This document shows, one piece after another, positions 56,403 through 64,000 of a stretch of 64,000 nt of DNA. This stretch comes from Callorhinus ursinus (lineage: Eukaryota; Chordata; Mammalia; Carnivora; Otariidae). The first letter of the stretch is position 1; each line of letters starts with the position of its first letter. The notes under the pieces were generated by a model. That model had not been told where the DNA came from, ran no database searches, and saw only the letters and a list, made by a program, of their open reading frames with translations. The DNA is taken from assembly GCF_003265705.1 (NCBI RefSeq), contig NW_020312827.1:20680170-20744169 (forward strand), read 5' to 3'. The translations under genes and the position numbers were made by a program.

Positions 56403-57531
56403 GTAATGAGGAGTAACGGAACCATTATTTATATGTATAACTCAGAAAATTGTAACATCTAGTCTTTGTTTTGGCCTCAAAGAAAGACAAAGTCAGTATT
56501 TCTTTTATCATTTGACTTAGGTTATTAAAAAATATTGAGTACTGTAGCACATTAAATAATAATTACTGCTGAGGCTGTAGTAGAGAAGATGAAAATTGTG
56601 CTTGAGCTTTTGATCTGTGAATGAGAATCCTATTACTGAATAAGTATGATTATATAGAAATATTTACATATTTTTTTGTTAAACACATTTAACCTGCCAT
56701 ATAAGTTAAACTTATTTGAATGAATTTGTGATATCAAACTAAATCCTATAGTATTTTATTGCATTCTGTTTTACATAATATCTCTGCATAGAATGACAAA
56801 CTTTACTTGTGATTTTTGGCATATTAATGGAAGAATTTATTTACATGGATGTTAAGTATTCTCTCTAATTTTAATTATAGAATTTCTTGTTATTTTGTTA
56901 ATAAGATTCTAAATTTTTAAAGAACTAGAGGTTTATCTTGCTACATATTTTATTAATATATAATTGTTGCTTTTTAATTAATTGAAGATTCTGTATCATC
57001 TAAAACAATAAAGAGAGGGATTCACTTCTCTGTGTTTAAGGCAGGCATACACTCAGTATTATGTGGCAATGATAATTGGTTCAGCAAACTTTTGTTTTAA
57101 GCATTTTGAAGCTAAGTATCCTGGTGCTTTGGCTCAAGATATTAATGAACTGTTACACTTTGATGTCTTCAGAGCTTTCAAAAGAAACAGCCCTTGAAAC
57201 ATATGATCTTACTGCTCTTACATGACTCTTAACATGTTAGTAAAGATAATTTAAACTTCTAATCAACTTTCATAATCTGTTAAAACTTTATTGGAAAAGA
57301 GCTTTATAGGGATGATGAGTAAGGAAAAACATTTTAAGCAATGTATTTGAACATGGAGGGAACTGAGAGAAGGTGAGGATTATGTTTATTGTGTCTGGCA
57401 GCCCTTAATTGTTAGACTTCTTGCTTGATCATTTCTAGGGGATTTTGGTGGCTTGACATTGATTATGAATTCATTTTTTTGAGATGGTCACTGCTAAAAT
57501 GGTAACTTGTAATACATACTTTCTGCTTTAG
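56403..57531 (+). other. GTF2A1: GTF2A1 intron 5
   Basis: 1.1 kb from GTAATG to TTTCTGCTTTAG. AT-rich, with no repeats recognised and no further coding signal. Confidence 0.9.
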
Positions 57532-57665
57532 GCCAGCTTCTTCAAGTAGTCAGAGCAGCCAATGGTGCCCAGTATATCTTTCAGCCTCAGCAATCAGTGG
57601 TTCTCCAACAACAAGTTATACCACAAATGCAGCCTGGTGGAGTACAAGCTCCTGTTATACAACAG
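57532..57665 (+). CDS. GTF2A1: GTF2A1 exon 6
   Basis: Acceptor CTGCTTTAG|GCCAG, donor CAG|GTAATA. Two bases complete Gly160, then 44 codons Q-L-L-Q-V-V-R-A-A-N-G-A-Q-Y-I-F to A-P-V-I-Q-Q, ending phase 0. A hydrophobic/Gln pattern (Q-Y-I-F-Q-P-Q-Q-S-V-V-L) is typical of this conserved patch of the TFIIA alpha spacer. Confidence 0.97.
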
Positions 57666-57954
57666 GTAATAGAATAATAAGTTATGATCATGATGGGGGG
57701 TTCTTTTTTCTTCTGTATAAATTCTCTGGGTGGTTCTTGTCCCCTTTCCCATGGCTTTATCTCTACGAATTCTTAGACTGTTCTCCAATGTTGTATCCTG
57801 TTGTTGTAAATTCCTCCTGTATACCTTACAGCTTAACTTACATTTAATATATTTAAGACTAAATTGTTTCCCTGTTTATCTTTCATCATTCCTCTGAATA
57901 TGCTTTTCTGCCAGTGGCTCCACCCTCCGTCCAGCTTCCTCAGCCTCCGAGTTA

Positions 57955-58070
57955 TCTGGCATTCATTCAACAAGCATTTACTATGTGGCTATGTATCAGA
58001 GTCTTTGCAAGGGACTGGAGATTTAGGAGTGAACAAGGCAGACATGAATCCAGTTTCATGAAACTTAGGC
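57955..58070 (+). repeat. L2 LINE 3'-end relic
   Basis: GCATTCATTCAACAAGCATTTACTATGTGG, then GGACTGGAGATTTAGGAGTGAACAAGGCAGACATG, the usual L2 3' order. Confidence 0.65.
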
Positions 58071-58418
58071 ATTTTTAATATGCAAAGTATCATGAAATCC
58101 TACCAATTTTTAATAGTTCCTTTTTTCCAGACTGCAGTTTTAACATGTTTGCAGTTCCTTAATGTTTGAAACTAGTTTTCTTTTCTCGGACTTTCTCATC
58201 ATTTCCTTACTTCATGCTTTCCTAATTTCCCACTTAAAATACTATTATTATTCTCTCAATAGTATATATACTATATATACTGTTTGTGTGTGTGTGTCTG
58301 TCTGTATAAATAAATACTATATATTATCCTCTTAATTAATTTCCCTGACTCTAATCCTAGGCTTCCTAACCCGTTACTCTGTATTTTATAGTTACTGTTC
58401 TAAAAATCTTAAAATCTT

Positions 58419-58622
58419 GGGCACCTGGGTGGCTCAGTTGGTTAAGCGACTGCCTTTGGCTCAGGCCATGATCCTGGAGTCCCGGGATCGAGTCCACATC
58501 AGGCTCCCTGCTCAGCGGGGAGTCTGCTTCTCCCTCTGACCCTCTTCCCTCTTGTGCTATCTCTCACTCTCTCTCTCTCAAATAAATAAATAAAATCTTT
58601 AAAAAAAATAAAAAAATAAAAA
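58419..58622 (+). mobile_element. can-SINE, plus strand
   Basis: The head GGGCACCTGGGTGGCTCAG leads to a tail with AATAAATAAATAAAATC and extra AAAAATAAAAATAAA. Perfect 18-bp duplication TAAAAATCTTAAAATCTT (58401-58418 and 58623-58640). Confidence 0.95.
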
Positions 58623-59552
58623 TAAAAATCTTAAAATCTTTTAATGACTTCTCATTGCCTGTTGGAAAAAGTCTAAAACTCCTCATCATGGTTCATAGGA
58701 TCTTTGTTTTTTTATGGATCTTATTTTTTTGATCTCTTCAGGTTTATTTCTTGCCATGCTTCCAACTATCTGCTTCAGCTGCTGTTTAGATCAAAGTTAG
58801 ATCTTTGTACCTACTTCTGTGCTGGGTGTTAAAACTCTTGTACCATGAGGACAAAGAAGAAAGAGAAATGGTTATTTTCTTAAAGAACTTAGGTACTTTA
58901 AAAAAGAGACACATTACGTAATGTCCATATTATAGTATGGTGATAGAGGTAAGGTCAGAGAAGCATTAATCTAGTCGATTTACAGCTGTCCAGATTTTAG
59001 GTTGATGCTATTCTTCTACTTAGAATGCCCTTTGACCTTCCTTCTAGCAACTCCCTTTATTGCCCCCAACAAAAAAAAGCAACCAAATGGAAAAGTCTAG
59101 CTAATCTTCCAAGCACAAAAGAACTCAAGTTTTACCTATTAAGGCTTCCCTGACCATACTTTGTGCCTCAAGCTGAATTTAGTCCTCTCTCCTGTGTTCT
59201 CTTAACACCATATACTTCTGTTACACCTATCTTTTGAGTTGTGTTACTGCTTTGTCTATTGCACCATTAACGTAAACTTCTTAAGGGAAATACTGTCTTA
59301 TTTTGCATTCCTTGAACCTAAAGGCAAGTAATTGCCATTCACTGTTTTTTATTTATCACTAGGTATTCTCTTTTTATTTATTAATACATATAATTATAAA
59401 TATATTTATTCTAAAAGATATAGTTAATATTTGTTAATATGTTCTTTTTGAGTTATGGTTTACTTTAGAATTCTAGACGCAGAAGCAGAAAGGAACTTTA
59501 GAAATCATCTGATCTGGTGTGGATGCATGGTTAGAATCAGCTGGAGAGCTTT

Positions 59553-59748
59553 TTTTTTTTTTTTTAAGGTTTTATTTATTTATTTGACAGAGACACAGCG
59601 AGAGAGGGAACACAAGCAGGGGGAGTGGGAGAGGGAGAAGCAGGCTTCCCACTGAGCAGGGAGCCGGATACGGGGCTGGATCCCAGGACCCTGGGATCAT
59701 GACCTGAGCCAAAGGCAGATGGTTAACTACTGAGCCACCCAGGCGCCC
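59553..59748 (-). mobile_element. can-SINE, minus strand
   Basis: A T-run then GGTTTTATTTATTTATTTGACAGAG; the head GAGCCACCCAGGCGCCC ends at 59748. Perfect 15-bp duplication CAGCTGGAGAGCTTT (59538-59552 and 59749-59763). Confidence 0.95.
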
Positions 59749-60009
59749 CAGCTGGAGAGCTTTAAATGATTAGATTTCATCTCACACCAATTAAATCAGA
59801 ATACTAGGAGTGGGGCCCAAGTACCAGTATTTTTAAGCTACCAGGTGGTTGTAATTTGCAGCCAGGGTTGAGAACCATTGATCCTAGTTTCACAGTGAAG
59901 TGACGAAAGCCAAAGGAGGTTAAGTGACATGCCTTTGCTGTATCTCAACCTGGGATCTTAAACAAAACTGGGGCCCAAGACTTCACATTTTCAGTGCAGT
60001 GTTCTCCAC

Positions 60010-60195
60010 AGGGAGGCAGTGCAACATAATAATTAGGGCAGAATCAGAAAGCCTGGGTTAAAATTTTGCCTCTTAGTGACTACAAGCTTGGCAAGTTACT
60101 AAACTTGTCCATACATCAAGCAAATAAATTAATCATACATGTAACTCTTGGTTTGGAATTTGCCATGTACATAGCAGGTGCTCAGTAAATATTTT
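60010..60195 (-). repeat. MIR relic
   Basis: Reverse-complement order: GGCAGTGCAACATAATAATTAGGGC, AGAAAGCCTGGGTTAAAATTTTGCC, CTTGGCAAGTTACTAAACTTGTCC, ATAGCAGGTGCTCAGTAAATA. Confidence 0.75.
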
Positions 60196-60416
60196 CAGAA
60201 AATCTTTTTTTCCTTCAGAACTTTGAATGGTAAAATGGAAGTGGGATCATTATACTAGTTAAACTCCTTTTATGCTTTGGTGGTTTTTAACCGTATGAGA
60301 TATGGCCATTTTTGGTGATTCTTCAGCATTTATGCCTATTTCTCTGTACCACAAAATGAAACTGGGCTACTTGGTACTCTTACTGGTTTCTTTAATATGG
60401 TTTTCTTTTGGCTTAG

Positions 60417-60737
60417 GTACTGGCCCCTCTTCCTGGAGGGATTTCACCGCAGACGGGTGTCATCATTCAGCCACAACAAATCTTATTTACAGGAAATAAG
60501 ACTCAAGTTATACCTACAACGGTGGCTGCACCTACACCCGCGCAAGCACAGATAACTGCAGCTGGCCAGCAGCAGCCACAGGCCCAGCCTGCTCAAGCAC
60601 AAGCCCCACTGGTGTTACAGGTTGATGGAACTGGGGATACATCATCTGAAGAAGACGAAGATGAAGAAGAAGACTATGATGATGATGAGGAGGAAGACAA
60701 AGAGAAAGATGGAGCTGAGGATGGGCAGGTAGAAGAA
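60417..60737 (+). CDS. GTF2A1: GTF2A1 exon 7 with Taspase1 site and acidic region
   Basis: Acceptor TTTTGGCTTAG|GTA, donor GAA|GTAAGT, both phase 0, 107 codons. It runs V-L-A-P-L-P-G-G-I-S, a Gln-rich repeat (A-Q-I-T-A-A-G-Q-Q-Q-P-Q-A-Q), L-V-L-Q-V-D-G-T-G-D, then a long Asp/Glu-rich run (60648 to about 60728). The Q-V-D-G site, cleaved by Taspase1 between Asp and Gly in this family, is at 60618-60629 with Asp as residue 274, as in human. Cleavage makes the alpha and beta chains. The frame remains open at the donor and continues beyond the window. Confidence 0.97.
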
Positions 60738-61357
60738 GTAAGTTTGTAGTAAAAGAATTGAAATGAGAAACCACTCAATCATTTATTTTACTTGGTGCCA
60801 AACTGATGAATTATATTCTATTTTTTTCAGAGGCTGTTAAGCTGTTACACAATATAGGATTTTAAATATAAAGTTAGATTGTTCTAATAAGGTGTTTAAA
60901 TGGTTCTGGTTGTATTTATCATCATAAATTACTGTTTCTTATAGCTAGTAATAAAAAATAAATGTATATCATATTGAGTTGTATTTATAAAGGGGGTGGA
61001 GAGAGTGCAAGTAATTCTAATTTTCTGGCTTATGCATTCATGATGTGATTTAAGCATAAGACATTGGTAGAACAGATAGAATGAGGTTAATCTTTGCCTC
61101 AATAATTAAAAAGGTATGGCAACATCTGGGAAGAGAGGAGACTTGAGGAAAAAGCTAAATGTCACAGACTTATTCATTACTTCCTTTTGGTCTGTATTCT
61201 ATACTAGTTCCTTACATCATTTTATCTACTCTTAGTGTCTTTCTTGAGTTAAACAAACCATTCTCATTCATCTTTAGTTATATATTTCTAGAAGCATATA
61301 AATATATCTTTGTTTTCCTCAGTGTTCCTGCATGGTTACTTGTGTTCAAAATGTCTT

Positions 61358-61565
61358 TAAAAATTTTTTTTATTTTTTAAGATTTTATTTTTATTTATTT
61401 GACAGAGAGAGAGAGCACAAGCAGGGGGAGCAGGCAGGCAGAGGGAGAGGAGAAGCAGGCTCCCCGCTGAGCAGGGAGCCCGATGCGGGGCTCGATCCCA
61501 GGACCCTGGGATCATGACCTGAGCCAAAGGCAGTTGCTTAACCAACTGAGCCACCCAGGCGCCCC
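61358..61565 (-). mobile_element. can-SINE, minus strand
   Basis: Tail AAATTTTTTTTATTTTTTAAGATTTTATTTTTATTTATTTGACAG; the head GAGCCACCCAGGCGCCCC ends at 61565. Weak flank match TCAAAATGTCTTT / TCAAGATGTTTG. Confidence 0.9.
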
Positions 61566-61757
61566 TCAAGATGTTTGTTTTCTGTTTTTAATTGCTTTCT
61601 TCAACTTAAGATGTAATTTTGTTTATTTTAGGACAAAATTCTTTAATGTTTTTAAAAAATATTGTTTCATTAAATATTGAATAGATACAAATGAATAAAA
61701 AATATTTTAACATAAAAACACCCTTATGTCCACATCTAGTTAAAAATAATCCCATTA

Positions 61758-61960
61758 CGGGGTGCCTGGGTTGCTTAGTCAGCTAAGGTCCTCCTCTTGG
61801 TTTCCGCTCAGATCATGCATGATCTCAGGGTCATGGGATTGAGTCCAGCATCAAGCTCCACACTCAGCTCAGAGTCTGCTTGAGATTCTCTCTCTCCATC
61901 TCCCTCTGCCCCTCCCCCCTGCTCACCAGTGCGCTCTCTAAATAAATAAATCTTTAAAAA
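61758..61960 (+). mobile_element. Diverged can-SINE, plus strand
   Basis: The head CGGGGTGCCTGGGTTGCTTAGTCAGC has a changed first loop, with CATGCATGATCTCAGGGTCATGGGATTGAGTCC in the middle. A CT-rich body and AAATAAATAAATC tail follow. The flanks share only a partial TAATCC(C)ATTA. Older than its neighbours. Confidence 0.85.
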
Positions 61961-61979
61961 ACATATAATCCATTATTTT

Positions 61980-64000
61980 ATTAAATTCCCCTGAGTACCT
62001 CTCCCCAGCCCCCATCCTCTTCTGTCATCAAAGTAACCGTGCTCATGGATTGTGTGTTTATCATCAACTTGCCTTCATGTTTCCCATCTGTATTTATATT
62101 CCTAAAGAGCATAGTGTTTGGTGTTGAATGCCCATTTATAACATAAATGGAGTAATTCTCTACTCTTCTGCAAGTTGATTGCCTTTCCCCCCCCCCCCCC
62201 CAGGTGGTATTTCTGAGGTTCATCTAAGTTGTACATACTGGTTATTTTCACAATTGAATATACCATAGTTTATTTCTCCATTTCTTTTCTGATGTGATGG
62301 GCATTAGGGTTATTTCTATTTGTTTACTCTTAAAGTTATAAAATATTTTGGAGTGTGTCTTCTGGGGACACATATGCATGACTTTTTTTAAAGTGTTATA
62401 CCTAACCATTGAATTACTGGATTCTAAGGCAGGCACGTTTTAAACTTCACGATAAAATGCCAAATTGTTGTACTAATATGTCTTCACCAATACTTAATAT
62501 CGTCAGACTTCTTAATTTTTGCCAGTCTAATAGGTAGAAAATGGTGTTTCCTTTTGGTTTTAATTTGATTACTGTTGAGATTTAGCATCTTTGAGTCTTT
62601 CATGTTTTCTCTATAGACAAATATTAAACATGGAAGTTTTTCTTGCCTCATTGGCTTAGCCCTCTAGAACAATATTAATTAGAAATAGCAGGCAGCCTTA
62701 TCTTGTTCTTAATTTTAAAAGGAAGCCTTTCTATGGTTCACTATTAAGTATAATGTTTACTATAGGCTTTTTTTTTTTTTTTAAAGATTTTATTTGAGAG
62801 AAAGAATGAGAGAAAGAGCATGAGAGAGGGGGGAGGGTGAAAGGGAGAAGCAGACTACTCACTGAGCAGGGATCCCCATGTGGGACTCGATCCTGGGACT
62901 CCAGGATTATGACCTGAGCTGAAGGCAGTCACTTTTAACCACCTGAGCCTCCCAGATGCCCTACTATATAGGCTTTTTATGGACATCTTTTATGAGGTTA
63001 AAGAAGTTCCCTTCTGTTCAAATTAACTAAGCTTTGCTTTGTTTTTTAAATTCTAAATGAATGTTGAATTTTGTTAGTTTTTCTGCAACTGTTAGATAAT
63101 CATAAAATTTCTTATCCTTTAATCTGTTATTTAATAACTAATTGCACTAATCGGTTTTCTACTTATAACCAGTTTTGTATTCGTTGGATTGCACAACTTG
63201 ATCATTCTGTATTACCCTTTTGATGAATTCCTGAATTCACTTTGTTCAGGACTTTTTCATGTACATTCATGTACTGTCTGTGATTTTCTGTTCTCATACT
63301 CTTCTTGCTAGGTTTTCAGGTTTGTGATAGCATTATAAAATGAATTCTGGTGAGTGCTCTGTCTTCCTTGGATGACTTTTTTTTTTTTTTTAAAGATATA
63401 CTTAATTCTGTGAATATTGGAGCATGCTGCTAAAATTATGTGATTCCAGTAATGTCCTTATTCTGTTCAAGTATTTCTTTTTGAGACAGTTTGGATAAAT
63501 TTTATTTTTCTAGGCTATATATGTAAATTTTTAAGTTAGCATAAAGTTAATGGTAGTCATCTTTTTGATTCCAGAATCCTTTGTAGTCATTTTCTTTATT
63601 CTCATTTCTGATTTTGTGCCTTCTTGCTCTTTTTTTCTTATTCAGTCTAGCCAGAGGTATGTTGATTTCATTAATGTTTTTTAAGAATCAACTTTTAGCT
63701 TTATTCTCTCTAGTGTATTTTTTTCTATTTCATTAATTCTTGTTCTGACTTAAGTTTTATTTATAGAGTTATGATCTGTGTAATGTATGAGGGACTACCT
63801 TTGAAATTGATTGGGACTTGCTTTATGTGGTCAGTATTTGCATATGCTTCCTGTATATTTGAAAAGACTTTTTGCAGTTGTTGGTTGTCTTCTATATGTA
63901 CAATTAGAATTAAATTCTTGGGATATTATATATCCTTACTCATATTTTTTGTGTGCTTACACCATCATCCATTAGTGAGTGAGATAGGTTCAAATCTCCT
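61980..64000 (-). repeat. Old L1 with ORF2 reverse-transcriptase remnant, runs off the window
   Basis: The first part (61980-62580) is reverse complement of an L1 3' UTR. From about 62700 the plus strand carries reverse-complement ORF2: TCACTATTAAGTATAATGTTTACTATAGG, TTTTATGAGGTTAAAGAAGTTCCCTTCTG, ATTATAAAATGAATTCTGG, ATTAATGTTTTTTAAGAATCAACTTTTAG, GGACTTGCTTTATGTGGTCAG. It reaches base 64000. A SINE (62772-62961) interrupts it. A 15-base C-run occurs at 62187-62201. It is broken by many stops. Confidence 0.8.
62772..62961 (-). mobile_element. can-SINE inside an old L1
   Basis: The T-run is followed by TTAAAGATTTTATTTGAGAGAAAGAATG; the head CCACCTGAGCCTCCCAGATGCCC ends at 62960/62961. Flanks TACTATAGGCTTTTT (from 62758) and CTACTATATAGGCTTTTT agree with a small duplication change. 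Confidence 0.9.

Larger units (their letters stand above)
57666..60416 (+). other. GTF2A1: GTF2A1 intron 6
   Basis: 2.75 kb. It holds an L2 relic (about 57955), SINEs at 58419 (+) and 59553 (-), and a MIR at about 60010. The remainder is AT-rich without a gene signal. Confidence 0.9.
35984..64000 (+). other. GTF2A1: GTF2A1 gene (TFIIA alpha/beta), 3' end outside the window
   Basis: The gene encodes the precursor of TFIIA alpha and beta, which with gamma (GTF2A2) binds TBP on the TATA box and supports RNA polymerase II initiation in the nucleus. Seven coding exons with GT/AG borders give a 311-residue open frame starting M-A-N-S-A-N-T-N-T-V. In order it has the N-terminal helical region that pairs with gamma (about 1-55), a Gln/His-rich spacer, an Ala/Pro/Gln-rich spacer, the Taspase1 site (Asp274-Gly275) and an acidic region. 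The human protein is 376 residues, so about 65 residues (the C-terminal beta-barrel) lie beyond 64000. Introns total over 23 kb here. From memory, a human isoform starts at Met40, in exon 2, which would need another first exon. Confidence 0.97.
60738..64000 (+). other. GTF2A1: GTF2A1 intron 7 (partial)
   Basis: From GTAAGT to the window end, with no further exon found. The known C-terminal sequence (D-G-I-M-N-L-N-G-R-D region) is absent, so exons 8 onwards lie to the right. Content is three SINEs (61358, 61758, 62772) and a long minus-strand L1. Confidence 0.85.

Overview
This is 64 kb of nuclear mammalian DNA. About thirty tRNA-Lys-derived SINEs of the carnivore (can-SINE) type are scattered through it in both orientations. 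Their head and tail sequences look like those of arctoid carnivores (bears, mustelids, pinnipeds) rather than the dog-type SINEC head, but I cannot name a species. One 400-base run of N marks an assembly gap. Nothing prokaryotic, viral, plasmid-like or CRISPR-like is present.

Two protein-coding genes lie head-to-tail on the plus strand. At the left edge are the last three coding exons visible of STON2 (stonin 2, an endocytic adaptor for synaptotagmin): 1-336, 6428-6630 and 8262-8345, ending in TGA. They carry the C-terminal part of the mu-homology domain. About 27.6 kb downstream is the CpG-island promoter of GTF2A1, which encodes the TFIIA alpha/beta precursor. It has a TATA box at 35954, an inferred start near 35984, the ATG at 36345 and seven coding exons (36345-36374, 40584-40685, 49681-49885, 51691-51755, 56327-56402, 57532-57665, 60417-60737). 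Splice phases join without a break into a 311-residue reading frame. The Taspase1 cleavage motif Q-V-D-G falls with its Asp at residue 274. The last exons, encoding the TBP/DNA-binding beta-barrel, lie beyond 64000. I know the STON2-GTF2A1 order from the human 14q31 region.

The rest is intronic and intergenic DNA built from layers of repeats. It holds a 5'-truncated TMA7 processed pseudogene with a 15-bp target-site duplication, an L2 LINE with its reverse-transcriptase region, old L1 fragments and a CR1/L3-like LINE fragment. There are also MIRs, MaLR-type solo LTRs, hAT and Tigger DNA transposon relics, and young SINEs, many with clear duplications. One SINE contains a 24-25 nt piece of the U6 snRNA 5' end. 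No can-SINE was seen over about 11 kb (32.25-43.28 kb) around the GTF2A1 promoter and its first two exons.

The points most worth a second look are the U6-SINE chimera, the read-through C-terminus of STON2, the TATA-containing promoter of a TBP-partner gene, a possible second promoter in GTF2A1 intron 1, and the GC-repeat-flanked gap. I found no wholly new biological system.
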